NCBI RefSeq assembly: GCF_002006355.2 | Contig: NZ_CP096980.1 | Location: forward strand, 992,001-1,056,000 | Direction: 5' to 3' | Origin: Clostridium felsineum DSM 794 | Lineage (GTDB): Bacteria > Bacillota > Clostridia > Clostridiales > Clostridiaceae | DNA length: 64,000 nt | Shown here: piece by piece, positions 39,228 through 47,778 of the stretch | Position numbering within the stretch: position 1 is the first letter of the stretch | How the letters are laid out: each line of letters starts with the position of its first letter | Translations under genes and position numbers: made by a program | The notes under the pieces: generated by a model | The model's database searches: none | What the model was told of the DNA's origin: nothing | The model's input: only the letters and a program-made list of their open reading frames with translations

Positions 39228-40034
39228 TCATCTCCTTAATATGGCATCTGCTACAGTACAGGCTCTTTTATTTTCAAGAACATCATGAACTCTAATAAAA
39301 TCACAGCCTTTAGTAACTCCGATAACTGAAGTTGCAGCTGTACCTTCAACTCTTTCGTTTGGTGGCAAATTTAAAATATTACCTATCATAGATTTTCTAG
39401 AAGTACCTAGAAGCATAGGAAAATTTAAAATTTTAAGTTTTTCTAAATTATTCATTAAAGATAAATTCTGCTCAAAGCTTTTAGCAAAACCTATTCCAGG
39501 ATCTATCATTATATTTTCTTTTTTTACACCTGCGTCTAGTGCTATATTAATGCTTTCTTTTAAATCGTTAATGACATCTTCAAGAAAATCAATATAATTT
39601 AAGTCTTGTCTATTATGCATTAGACAGCATGGAACATCATATTTTGCAGCAACCTTAGCTATATATGAATCCTTTTTAAAACCCCATACATCATTAACAA
39701 GATGAGCACCAGCTTTTAAGGCAGCCTCAGCTACTTCACCTTTATAAGTATCTATTGAAAGGGGAATATCAAACTCATGAACTAAAGCTTCTATTATTGG
39801 AATAACTCTGTCTAATTCTTCGTTTTTATCAACAGGTGAATGATTTGGTCTTGTTGATTCACCACCAATATCGATTATGTCTGCACCATCTTCTATAAGT
39901 TTAGCAGCATGTTTTAGGGCATTATCTAAATTGTTGAATTTTCCTCCATCAGAGAAGGAGTCAGGTGTTACATTTAAAATTCCCATTATATAGGTCCTTT
40001 TACCTATTAAAAAATCTTTGTTACCTATTCTCAT
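39228..40034 (-). CDS. folP: Dihydropteroate synthase
   Basis: A 268-residue TIM-barrel enzyme that condenses pterin pyrophosphate with p-aminobenzoate; it is the sulfonamide target. Signatures are MGILNVTPDSFSDGG, DIIDIGGESTRP, INDVWGF-type (HLVNDVWGF) and LLGTSRKSMIG. Length is typical. It lies 12 bp after the HD-domain gene and 7 bp before the folBK fusion, in one operon. GGAG sets the start. Confidence 0.96.
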   Translation of the reverse strand: MRIGNKDFLIGKRTYIMGILNVTPDSFSDGGKFNNLDNALKHAAKLIEDGADIIDIGGESTRPNHSPVDKNEELDRVIPIIEALVHEFDIPLSIDTYKGEVAEAALKAGAHLVNDVWGFKKDSYIAKVAAKYDVPCCLMHNRQDLNYIDFLEDVINDLKESINIALDAGVKKENIMIDPGIGFAKSFEQNLSLMNNLEKLKILNFPMLLGTSRKSMIGNILNLPPNERVEGTAATSVIGVTKGCDFIRVHDVLENKRACTVADAILRR

Positions 40035-40046
40035 TTTGATTACTCC

Positions 40047-40532
40047 TTAATATTTTATGCTTGAATTTTTTTTATGGTAACTCCAATTACATTCTGCGTA
40101 AGCAGAACAATTAAAGCAATTTCTTGAAAGTTTATCACTTCTATAAAGTATAGAGCTTAAATGCGAAATTGAATTTACTTTTCCATGATTTTTAATAGCT
40201 TCAATTATAAGTTCAATTTCTAAAGAATTAAAGTTGCAATCTTTTAAGATATCTATTGAAAGGTTTGCACTTGCAGTAGAATGAGGAATGCCGCTTTCAT
40301 ATTGTTGCCATCTACCTATATCGTGAAGGAGGGCAGAGGCATAAATTATATCCTTTTTTATGTCTAGCTTTTCTTCAAGAACAATTATGTACGAGATTCT
40401 TGCAACATCAAGAAAATGTTCTAAGGTATGAGAACAAAATTTTCGACCCTTTTCATATTTTAGGGTTTTGGATAAATAATTTTTAAAATTTCTATGATTT
40501 AATATTAAATTTATTCTATCAAGTTTTTCCAT
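40047..40532 (-). CDS. HD-domain phosphohydrolase, folate-operon gene
   Basis: A 161-residue HD-domain protein. Metal ligands are visible as SHTLEHFLDVARIS, ALLHDIGRW (HD pair), SGIPHSTASANL and IIEAIKNHGK. A short Cys cluster (CFNCSAYAEC) near the C-terminus could bind a metal. GAGTGTTT precedes ATG 40532; the GTG at 40538 is within the ribosome site. It heads the folate operon, so a role in a pterin dephosphorylation step is attractive but unproven. Confidence 0.82.
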   Translation of the reverse strand: MEKLDRINLILNHRNFKNYLSKTLKYEKGRKFCSHTLEHFLDVARISYIIVLEEKLDIKKDIIYASALLHDIGRWQQYESGIPHSTASANLSIDILKDCNFNSLEIELIIEAIKNHGKVNSISHLSSILYRSDKLSRNCFNCSAYAECNWSYHKKNSSIKY

Positions 40533-40711
40533 AAACACTCCTAATGAAAATATTTATACAATATTATATCATTAAAAAATATTTCTTAAAAATAATATTA
40601 TTAAATTTTTAAAACATAAATTATGTGGAGTAAGTATTATATATCTATATCCATTGCATGGTTTTCTATACATTTTAAGTAATGAAAATTTAAAATAGCT
40701 TCAATAAAAAT

Positions 40712-40740
40712 TTGCATTTTTTGTTTTGTTATGCTAAATT
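40712..40740 (+). promoter_or_regulatory. Proposed promoter of the thiazole operon
   Basis: TTGCAT (40712-40717), a 17-bp spacer and TAAATT (40735-40740), about 25 bp before the TPP aptamer. The region 40533-40711 upstream holds no gene that I can see. Confidence 0.5.
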
Positions 40741-40763
40741 AAAAATATAAAAACTAAATATTG

Positions 40764-40852
40764 TTACTGGGGAGCCTGTAGACAGGCTGAGAGTGGAATG
40801 TGATTCCAGACCCTCATAACCTGATTTGGATAATGCCAACGTAGGGAGATAA
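40764..40852 (+). promoter_or_regulatory. TPP riboswitch of the thiS operon
   Basis: The THI-box elements appear in order: ACTGGGGAGCC, GGCTGAGAG, ACCCTCATAACCTGATTTGG, ATAATGCCAACGTAGGGA. It precedes thiS and a terminator hairpin at 40919-40944, so TPP should switch the operon off. Confidence 0.97.
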
Positions 40853-40918
40853 TATCATCAGATCTTATTACATATAATTCTGCGCAGAAGTTTATATGTT
40901 TTAATTGAAAGTTATGAG

Positions 40919-40944
40919 GGAAGCAATTTTGCTTCTCTTTTTTA
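40919..40944 (+). terminator. Riboswitch-controlled terminator before thiS
   Basis: GAAGC-AATTTT-GCTTC (40920-40935) followed by TCTTTTTT. An upstream hairpin, CATATAA / TTATATG (about 40871-40898), may take part in antitermination. Confidence 0.8.
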
Positions 40945-40966
40945 TTTATATAAAAGAGGTGATTTA

Positions 40967-41161
40967 ATGGTAGTAAACGGAAAAGACATGGAACTTTATG
41001 AGGAAACAACAGTTTATGAACTTTTAAAAAAATTGAACATAGAAAGTAATAAAGTAGTTGTGGAAGTGGACTTAGAAATAGTTGATAAAAATGAATACAA
41101 ACGAAAAAAACTCTCAAGTGACTCTAAAGTAGAAATAATTAGATTTGTTGGAGGAGGCTAA
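40967..41161 (+). CDS. thiS: Sulfur carrier protein ThiS
   Basis: A 64-residue ubiquitin-like protein. It starts MVVNGKDMEL and ends with the obligatory Gly-Gly (FVGGG), which ThiF adenylates and which carries the thiocarboxylate sulfur to ThiG. GAGGTGA sets the start. First gene of the thiazole operon, 2 bp before thiF. Confidence 0.93.
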   Translation: MVVNGKDMELYEETTVYELLKKLNIESNKVVVEVDLEIVDKNEYKRKKLSSDSKVEIIRFVGGG

Positions 41162-41163
41162 AA

Positions 41164-41964
41164 ATGAGAGTATATGTAAATGAAAGACCCCGAGAGGTTG
41201 GAATTAATACTACACTAATGGAGCTTAAAGAAGAAATAAAAAGTGATGCAGATGTTGTTATTTATAATGGTTTTATTATGAAAGAAAATGTAGTGTTAAA
41301 AAAAGAAGATAACATCGTTTTTATAAAAAAAGGTGAGATACCTAAAAAAGAAGATATGGAAGCACAGCTTGTGGCAAGACATACACCTAAGGTGCATACA
41401 AGGGTAAAGGAGGCATTTGTTGGTATAGCTGGTCTTGGAGGATTAGGATCAAATGTTGCTGTGAGCCTTGCCAGAATAGGTATAGGTAGGTTATTACTTG
41501 TGGATTTTGATGTGGTTGAACCAAGTAACTTAAATAGACAGCATTATTTTATAAAACATATAGGTATGAAAAAAACAGAGGCACTTAAACAAATAATAAG
41601 TGAGTGTAATCCATTTGTAAAAGTGGACACAATAGATGCTTTTATAAGTGAAGAAAATGTAGAAGAGATTTTTAAGGCTGTTGATATAGTTGTAGAAGCT
41701 TTTGATAATCCAATATGTAAGTCAGAGCTTGTAAATAGTGTTCTTACCAAAATGAAGGACAAAAAAATAGTTGGGGCTTCTGGTATGGCAGGATATTTTA
41801 CTAGTAATAGCATAGTAACAAAAAAAATAAATGAAAATTTTTATCTTGTAGGTGATGGAGAAAATGAGGCAAAAGTGGGTTTAGGACTTATGGCACCAAG
41901 GGTTTCTATAGCAGCTAATCATGAGGCAAATGCAGTACTTAGAATAATAATGGAAGATAAATAA
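41164..41964 (+). CDS. thiF: ThiS adenylyltransferase with N-terminal ubiquitin-like domain
   Basis: A 266-residue E1-like enzyme that adenylates ThiS. Residues 1-58 look like a ThiS-type fold (VYVNERPREVGINTTLMELKEEI) without a C-terminal Gly-Gly. From about residue 80 comes the Rossmann part VGIAGLGGLGSNVAVSLAR, then LLLVDFDVVEPSNLNRQHY with the catalytic Asp/Arg region. I see no CxxC zinc pair, unlike E. coli ThiF. GGAGG lies upstream; thiG follows after 18 bp. Confidence 0.92.
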   Translation: MRVYVNERPREVGINTTLMELKEEIKSDADVVIYNGFIMKENVVLKKEDNIVFIKKGEIPKKEDMEAQLVARHTPKVHTRVKEAFVGIAGLGGLGSNVAVSLARIGIGRLLLVDFDVVEPSNLNRQHYFIKHIGMKKTEALKQIISECNPFVKVDTIDAFISEENVEEIFKAVDIVVEAFDNPICKSELVNSVLTKMKDKKIVGASGMAGYFTSNSIVTKKINENFYLVGDGENEAKVGLGLMAPRVSIAANHEANAVLRIIMEDK

Positions 41965-41982
41965 AATTTAGGAGGAATTAAA

Positions 41983-42750
41983 GTGGACGAATTGCAAATA
42001 GGTTCAGTTAAATTAGAAAATAGACTTTTTGTTGGGACAGGTAAATTAAGTTCTAATGAATTAATACCACAAATTATGAATAAGTCAAAATCAAAGGTTA
42101 TTACGGTAGCGCTTAGAAGAGTTGATATAACATCTCAGAATGATAATATACTTAATTTTATAGGCGAAGATTTAATACTTCTTCCAAATACGTCAGGGGC
42201 TAGAAATGCTGAAGAAGCTATAAGACTAGCTAAAATAGCTAAAGCGGCTGGTTGTGGAAATTGGGTTAAGATAGAAGTTATATCAGATAATAAATATTTA
42301 TTGCCAGATAATTATGAAACTATAAAGGCTACTGAAGCTTTAGTAAAAGAAGGCTTTACTGTGCTTCCATATATAAATCCAGATCTAATGGATGCGAGAA
42401 GACTTGTAAATGTTGGAGCAGCAGCTGTTATGCCACTAGGAGCTCCAATTGGAAGTAATAGGGGACTTAGGACTAAAGAAATGCTTAAAATTTTAATAGA
42501 AGAAATAAATGAAGTGCCTGTAGTTGTAGATGCAGGAATAGGAAAACCTTCTGATGCGGCATTAGCTATGGAAATGGGAGCTGACGCAGTGCTTGTAAAT
42601 ACAGCTATAGCAACAGCAGAAGATCCAGTAGATATGGCAGAAGCATTTTCGCTTGCAGTTAGAGCAGGTAGAATGGCATATAGAGCAAAGCTTGGAGCAG
42701 AAAGAGAATATGCATCAGCATCATCTCCACTTACAGGATTTTTACGATAG
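41983..42750 (+). CDS. thiG: Thiazole synthase
   Basis: A 255-residue TIM-barrel enzyme that builds the thiazole phosphate from deoxyxylulose-5-phosphate, ThiS thiocarboxylate and dehydroglycine. Motifs visible are [15 protein letters not shown], the Schiff-base lysine region [20 protein letters not shown] and [28 protein letters not shown]. The start is GTG after GGAGGAATTAAA. Fully typical in length and order. Confidence 0.96.
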   Translation: MDELQIGSVKLENRLFVGTGKLSSNELIPQIMNKSKSKVITVALRRVDITSQNDNILNFIGEDLILLPNTSGARNAEEAIRLAKIAKAAGCGNWVKIEVISDNKYLLPDNYETIKATEALVKEGFTVLPYINPDLMDARRLVNVGAAAVMPLGAPIGSNRGLRTKEMLKILIEEINEVPVVVDAGIGKPSDAALAMEMGADAVLVNTAIATAEDPVDMAEAFSLAVRAGRMAYRAKLGAEREYASASSPLTGFLR

Positions 42751-42762
42751 GAAGTGAATAAA

Positions 42763-43869
42763 ATGAGTTTTTATGAAAAATTACAGGAATATAGGGATTT
42801 TGATTTTGAAAGCTTTTTTTCAAAAGTAACAAAGGAAGATATAGAAAAAATATTACACAAAGATATTATTCATGAAAAAGATTTTTTGAAACTGCTATCA
42901 CCTGCAGCAGAAAACTATTTAGAGGTTATGGCACAAAAGGCTAGAGAAATATCACTTAAAAATTTTGGAAAAACGGTAGTGTTATATACGCCTATATATA
43001 TTGCAAATTTTTGTGTTAATGGTTGTGCTTATTGTGGATATAATGTAAAAAATAAAATAAAAAGAAAACAGCTTACCATGGAGGAAATAGAAAAAGAAGC
43101 TAAAGCTATATATGAAACAGGTATGAGGAATATAATAGTTCTTACAGGTGAATCAAAGGTTCAAACCCCTGTTTCCTATATAAGAGATGCAATAAAGCTA
43201 CTTAAGAAATATTTTAGTTCAATATGTATAGAAATATATCCACTTGAAGTTGATGAATACAAAGAGTTGGTAGAGGCAGGCGCAGATAGTTTGACTATTT
43301 ATCAGGAAACTTATAATGAAGAAAAATATTCAAAGGTACATTTAAGTGGACCAAAAAAGAATTTTAAATTTAGACTCGATGCACCAGAAAGAGTTTGCAA
43401 GGCAGGTATTCATTCTATAGGAGCAGGAGCACTTTTAGGTCTTTATAAATGGAGACAAGAAGCATTTTTTACAGGATTACATGCTATGTATATACAAGAA
43501 AAGTTTCCAAGCGTTGAAATTTCTATGTCAGCTCCAAGAATAAGGCCACATGCAGGAAGTTTTAATGATGTATATGATGTAAATGATAAAAATATTGTAC
43601 AGGTAATCTTAGCTTATAAAATGTTTTTGCCAAGAGCAGGGACTAATATAACCACACGAGAACCAGCAAGTTTTAGAGATAGTCTAATTCCAATGGGAGT
43701 TACAAAAATGTCAGCGGGGGTTTCCACAGAAGTTGGAGGACATAGTATAAAGGATAAGGGAGAAGGACAATTTGATACAAATGATAAAAGAAGCGTAGCT
43801 GAGGTTTATAATAAAATAAAAGAATTAGGATACAATCCTGTATTCAAGGATTTTGAAAATGCATTATGA
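42763..43869 (+). CDS. thiH: Tyrosine lyase (dehydroglycine synthase), radical SAM
   Basis: A 368-residue radical SAM enzyme that cleaves tyrosine to dehydroglycine and p-cresol for ThiG. The cluster motif CxxxCxxC is in NFCVNGCAYCGYN. SIGAGALLGLYKWR and the C-terminal TNITTREPASFRDSLIPMG are family signatures. ATG 42763 lies 6 nt after AGGAAGTG; the in-frame GTG at 42754 is part of the ribosome site. The TGA overlaps the ATG of the next gene. Confidence 0.96.
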   Translation: MSFYEKLQEYRDFDFESFFSKVTKEDIEKILHKDIIHEKDFLKLLSPAAENYLEVMAQKAREISLKNFGKTVVLYTPIYIANFCVNGCAYCGYNVKNKIKRKQLTMEEIEKEAKAIYETGMRNIIVLTGESKVQTPVSYIRDAIKLLKKYFSSICIEIYPLEVDEYKELVEAGADSLTIYQETYNEEKYSKVHLSGPKKNFKFRLDAPERVCKAGIHSIGAGALLGLYKWRQEAFFTGLHAMYIQEKFPSVEISMSAPRIRPHAGSFNDVYDVNDKNIVQVILAYKMFLPRAGTNITTREPASFRDSLIPMGVTKMSAGVSTEVGGHSIKDKGEGQFDTNDKRSVAEVYNKIKELGYNPVFKDFENAL

Positions 43870-44447
43870 TTTATGTAGTTACTAATAGAAAATTAATTTT
43901 ACATGATAATTTATTTGGATGTATTGAAAAGGCACTAGATTATGGCACTAAAAATATAATTTTAAGAGAAAAGGATTTAAGTTATGAAGAATTATATAAG
44001 GTTGCCAGTAAAATGAAAGATATTACTGATAGGTATGAGGCTAATTTAATTGTAAATGGAAACTTAAGAGTAGCGGAAGAAATAAAAGCATATGCATACC
44101 AGTCAAGATTCATAGATTTTATTCAAAAAGGTGGAAGTAAAATTATAAAAAATGGAGTATCCATTCATAGTATAGAGGAAGCTAAAAGAGCAGAGGAAAA
44201 TGGGGCGGACTACATTCTTGTGGGAAATATATATGAAACAGAATGTAAAAAGGGACTTAAAGGAAAAGGAACGGAGTTTTTAAGGCATATAGCAAGGGAG
44301 ATAACTATACCTGAAATTGCCATTGGGGGTATTAGTGAAAAAAATATAGTAGAAGTAATGAATTCAGGTGCTAAGGGAGCTGCAATTATGTCTTCTGCTA
44401 TGAAAGATCCCGCTGTAGTTAAAAGACTTATCAAAAAAATTATATAA
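43866..44447 (+). CDS. tenI: Thiazole tautomerase (TenI) / ThiE-family protein
   Basis: A 193-residue TIM-barrel protein of the ThiE/TenI family. The C-terminal half (SIHSIEEAKRAEENGADYIL, ETECKKGLKGKG, PEIAIGGI) fits TenI, with its active-site His in the SIH motif. The pyrimidine-binding NDR motif expected of true ThiE is replaced by VNGNLRVAEE. Located at the end of thiSFGH with an ATGA overlap, it most likely aromatises the ThiG product. ThiE activity remains possible. Confidence 0.8.
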   Translation: MIYVVTNRKLILHDNLFGCIEKALDYGTKNIILREKDLSYEELYKVASKMKDITDRYEANLIVNGNLRVAEEIKAYAYQSRFIDFIQKGGSKIIKNGVSIHSIEEAKRAEENGADYILVGNIYETECKKGLKGKGTEFLRHIAREITIPEIAIGGISEKNIVEVMNSGAKGAAIMSSAMKDPAVVKRLIKKII

Positions 44448-44500
44448 AATAAAAGATTTCACATGCTATAAATATATAAACGTGTGAAATCTTTTATTTT
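44448..44500 (+). terminator. Terminator of the thiazole operon
   Basis: AAAAGATTTCACA (44451-44463) pairs with TGTGAAATCTTTT (44483-44495), followed by ATTTTATAA. Confidence 0.8.
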
Positions 44501-44560
44501 ATAATATCTTATTAAAATGGAAAGAATAAAGCTTATACTATTTTAAGGAGATTATGTAAA

Positions 44561-45328
44561 ATGGAATGGATAGATGAATTTATTAAGCTACTTTTTGATG
44601 GCAGAAAAGACGAAGCTTATAAATTAAAGTATAGAAATTTTCCTAAAAAGTTATATAAGTATGAAATCATTGACGAAAACAGACTTAGTGCACTTAAAGA
44701 TAATAAAATATGGTTCGCAAATCCGGATAAATTTAATGATCCTTTTGATTCATGTGGAGTTTTTTTTGATAAAGCTGTACTCTCAAATTATACTAATAAA
44801 GTCAGTATAGAAGACTATATTAATGGACTTAGAAACAATATAAAAATATGTTGCTTTTCAGAAGAGCTTAATAGTATGCCGATGTGGGCACATTATGCAA
44901 ACAATCATACTGGAATTTGCATACAATATAATTTCTTTGATTTAAACTATATGAATAAATTTTCAAAGTATATAATTCCAATAAGGTATGAAACTGAAAA
45001 ATACGATATTACAAAGTTTTTAGAAAGGGTGTTTAAGGATGATGGAGAAGATAGAATGTACCTACTTTTTTTTCTTATGCAAATAAAGCATGTAAGCTGG
45101 AGTTATGAAAAAGAATGGAGAATAATATTAAAAGCACATAAGGATAAGAACTCAGGTATTATTTGTCCTATAAAGCCTGAAGGAATATACTTAGGATTAA
45201 ATTGCAGTGAAGAAAATAAAGAAAAAATTAAAAATATTACAAAGGAGTATATTCATTGTCCAGTATATGAAGTGGAAAAGAAAGAGGGAAAGTTATTCGA
45301 ATTTAATAACAAGGATATATCTACTTAG
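44561..45328 (+). CDS. DUF2971-domain protein
   Basis: A 255-residue DUF2971 protein. The domain hallmarks are present in order: LYKYEIIDENRLSALKDNKI, WFANPDKFNDPFDS, CFSEELNSMPMWAHYANNHTGICIQY and a C-terminal KHVSWSYEKEWR. The biochemical function is unknown; DUF2971 proteins are found singly and near anti-phage or toxin-antitoxin loci in other genomes. Here it stands alone between terminators. GGAG lies about 11 nt before the ATG. Confidence 0.83.
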   Translation: MEWIDEFIKLLFDGRKDEAYKLKYRNFPKKLYKYEIIDENRLSALKDNKIWFANPDKFNDPFDSCGVFFDKAVLSNYTNKVSIEDYINGLRNNIKICCFSEELNSMPMWAHYANNHTGICIQYNFFDLNYMNKFSKYIIPIRYETEKYDITKFLERVFKDDGEDRMYLLFFLMQIKHVSWSYEKEWRIILKAHKDKNSGIICPIKPEGIYLGLNCSEENKEKIKNITKEYIHCPVYEVEKKEGKLFEFNNKDIST

Positions 45329-45426
45329 ATAAAGTTAAGCATAAAATATTTATAGACTAATTTTACTATGTTACAATTTTGTGTTAAAATAATAACTAAA
45401 AGTAGGGAAAGATATTTTAGTATAAA

Positions 45427-45502
45427 GGAGGGTGGAGCTGCTTTTACATTAAACGTTATAACATTATAACTTATACTAAATGTTTATGCAGCGAATATAA
45501 AT
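45427..45502 (+). promoter_or_regulatory. manA leader: Shine-Dalgarno separated from start by a nested stem
   Basis: GGAGGGTGGA (45427-45436) is a strong ribosome site but lies 66 nt before the manA ATG. Between them are three nested helices: GCTGC/GCAGC (45437-45441 with 45488-45492), ACATT/AATGT (45446-45450 with 45479-45483) and GTTATA/TATAAC (45455-45460 with 45465-45470). After the stem 10 nt remain before ATG. Folding would bring the ribosome site to normal distance. A 6-codon frame (ATG 45480) ends just before manA. Confidence 0.45.
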
Positions 45503-46483
45503 ATGTATCCATTAAAATTTAAACATTTATATTATGAAAAAATTTGGGGTGGAAGAGATTTAGAAAAGTTTAGGAAGGATTTACCTGAAGGCAGTATTGG
45601 GGAAAGTTGGGACGTAGCTTGTCATAAAAATGGAACAAGTGTAATTTCTAATGGTGAATTTAAGGGTAAAAGACTTGATGATTTAATAAAAGAAAAAGAG
45701 AGTGAAGTTATAGGTACAAAAATAAAAAAAGAATGGTTTCCTCTTCTTATAAAGCTTATAAATGCTAAAAGTGATCTTTCTGTTCAAGTACATCCAAATG
45801 ATGAATATGCAAAAAAAATAGAGAATGATATGGGTAAAACAGAGGTTTGGTATGTAATTGATGCAGAAGATGGGGCGGCATTAGTAGTAGGAACTACAGA
45901 AAATTGTACTAAAGAATTACTTAAAGAAGGCATAGAAACAGGAAAGCTTGATAAATACATGAATAAAATACATGTAAAAAAAGGAGACGTGTGTCTTGTA
46001 AGAAGTGGTATGATACATGCTATAGGAGGGGGAGTTACAGTAGCGGAAATACAGCAAAATAGCGATACAACCTATAGAGTATATGATTATAATAGAGGCA
46101 GGGAGCTTCATGTGAAAAAAGCACTTGATGTTATAGATTTAAACCTTAAAGGGAAAAAAAGTAAGGGAGTAAAAGTAATACGATATGGTTATGAAAAAAC
46201 TTATTTTTGCCTTGGAAGAGATTTTTCGCTTGAAATTTATGATGTTTCAGATAAGGTTAGCGAAACAAGCGATGAAGAGAGATTTTATATTTTAACGTGC
46301 GTTGATGGCTTTGGAGAAATATCATATAAAGAAGGAAAAGAAAAAATAGAATTTGGAGAGAGTGTACTAATTCCAGCATCACTTGGTGAATATACGATAG
46401 AAGGAAAAATTAAATTTATTAAAAGCTATGTACCTGATGTAAATAAAGTGGAACGTGAAATATTAGAAGAGATAAGTTATTAA
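45503..46483 (+). CDS. manA: Mannose-6-phosphate isomerase, class I
   Basis: A 326-residue cupin-fold, zinc-dependent isomerase linking mannose-6-phosphate and fructose-6-phosphate. It has the B. subtilis-type short form. Zinc ligands are visible in SVQVHPND, GKTEVWYVI and SGMIHAIGGGV, with EIQQNSDTTYRVYDYNR carrying the active-site Arg. There is no local ribosome site; see the leader entry. An esterase gene follows after 21 bp on the same strand. Confidence 0.93.
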   Translation: MYPLKFKHLYYEKIWGGRDLEKFRKDLPEGSIGESWDVACHKNGTSVISNGEFKGKRLDDLIKEKESEVIGTKIKKEWFPLLIKLINAKSDLSVQVHPNDEYAKKIENDMGKTEVWYVIDAEDGAALVVGTTENCTKELLKEGIETGKLDKYMNKIHVKKGDVCLVRSGMIHAIGGGVTVAEIQQNSDTTYRVYDYNRGRELHVKKALDVIDLNLKGKKSKGVKVIRYGYEKTYFCLGRDFSLEIYDVSDKVSETSDEERFYILTCVDGFGEISYKEGKEKIEFGESVLIPASLGEYTIEGKIKFIKSYVPDVNKVEREILEEISY

Positions 46484-46504
46484 TTTTTTTTGGGGGAGTT
46501 TTAA

Positions 46505-47323
46505 GTGATAAATAGGGTTATTGATATATGGAACGGACTTTCTTATGAGGGCTGCGATAAGAGTTTTAGACCAACGATGGAAACTTATATTTTAGATGGA
46601 GATAAAAAAAGAGTAGCAATTTTAATTTTACCAGGTGGAGGATATAATCATACATCACCTAGAGAGGGAGAACCTATAGCTGTAAACTATAATGCAGCTG
46701 GATTTAGTGCATTTGTTCTTCACTATAGTGTTTATCCTAATAGATATCCAAAGCCAATGCTTGATGCAGCAAGAGCAATCACTATAATAAGGGAAAATGC
46801 AGATAAGTGGAATATAGATAAAGAAAAAATAGTTGTTTGTGGATTTTCAGCAGGAGGACATTTGGCAGGAATGTTAGGAACTAAATGGTTTAAAGATGAA
46901 TTGTTCAATAAAGAAGGAATAAGAAAAGAATTTTTAAAACCAAATGCACTTATACTATCCTATCCAGTAATAACCTCAGGAGAATTTGCACACAGAGAAT
47001 CCTTTAACTGCTTACTAGGAGAAAATCCAGATAAAAAGTTACTCTACGAAGTATCAGTAGAAAAACAGGTATCAGAAAAAACGCCAACTACTTTTATTTG
47101 GCATACTTTTAATGATAAGGTAGTGCCAGTTCAAAATTCTATGTTATTTGTAGATCAGCTTTCTAAACTTCAAATTTCTTTTGAACTACATATTTATCCA
47201 GATGGAAAACATGGAATGTCACTTGGAACTAAAGAAACAGATGCAGGAGGAAATATAAATCCTCATTTAGCTTCTTGGTTTAATTTAAGTGTAGAGTGGG
47301 TTAGAAGTATATTTGGGGAGTAA
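46505..47323 (+). CDS. Alpha/beta-hydrolase, esterase (acetylxylan esterase-like)
   Basis: A 272-residue cytoplasmic serine hydrolase. The oxyanion region is LPGGGYNHTSPREGEP, the nucleophile elbow is GFSAGGHLAG, the acid is probably in HTFNDKVVP, and the catalytic His is in HIYPDGKHGMSLG. It resembles BD-FAE/acetylxylan esterase-like deacetylases. The start is GTG after GGGGGAG. Co-transcription with manA is likely, which suggests use of acetylated hexoses or oligosaccharides. Confidence 0.86.
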   Translation: MINRVIDIWNGLSYEGCDKSFRPTMETYILDGDKKRVAILILPGGGYNHTSPREGEPIAVNYNAAGFSAFVLHYSVYPNRYPKPMLDAARAITIIRENADKWNIDKEKIVVCGFSAGGHLAGMLGTKWFKDELFNKEGIRKEFLKPNALILSYPVITSGEFAHRESFNCLLGENPDKKLLYEVSVEKQVSEKTPTTFIWHTFNDKVVPVQNSMLFVDQLSKLQISFELHIYPDGKHGMSLGTKETDAGGNINPHLASWFNLSVEWVRSIFGE

Positions 47324-47370
47324 AAATAGTCTACTATGAAACCTTAAGGTGTTCATAGTAGACTATTTTT
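47322..47370. terminator. Strong bidirectional terminator
   Basis: AAATAGTCTACTATGAA (47324-47340) pairs with TTCATAGTAGACTATTT (47352-47368), between the esterase gene and the convergent panD. Confidence 0.9.
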
Positions 47371-47375
47371 ATTAT

Positions 47376-47759
47376 TTATTCAATTGTTCCATGCTTCTCA
47401 TATTCTGTAACCTTTGATATGGTATTATCATCATTTACAAATACAACTTTTGGTCTGTATTCTGAAGCTTCAGCAGGTGTTAAAGTGCAGTAACACATTA
47501 TTATTACTTTATCACCAGCTTGGGCACATCTAGCAGCAGCCCCATTAAGGCATATCATTCCGCTTCCACGTTCTCCAGCTATTACGTAAGTTTCAAATCG
47601 CATACCATTATTTATATTTGCTATTTCTACTTTTTCGTATTCAAGTATGTTAGCATTATCCATAAGATCTCTATCTATTGTTATACTTCCAACATAATTT
47701 AATTCAGCTTGAACAACTGTTGCTCTATGAATTTTAGATTTTAACATATTTAATTGCAT
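47376..47759 (-). CDS. panD: Aspartate 1-decarboxylase
   Basis: A 127-residue pyruvoyl-dependent decarboxylase that makes beta-alanine. The proenzyme self-cleaves at Gly-Ser in [10 protein letters not shown]; the [17 protein letters not shown] core is also present. ATG 47759 ([15 protein letters not shown]) follows GGAGGAATAAA. A longer upstream reading would cross the ribosome site and overlap panC, so it is not used. Last gene of the panB-panC-panD operon, 19 bp after panC. Confidence 0.95.
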   Translation of the reverse strand: MQLNMLKSKIHRATVVQAELNYVGSITIDRDLMDNANILEYEKVEIANINNGMRFETYVIAGERGSGMICLNGAAARCAQAGDKVIIMCYCTLTPAEASEYRPKVVFVNDDNTISKVTEYEKHGTIE

Positions 47760-47778
47760 TTTATTCCTCCAGAGTAAT

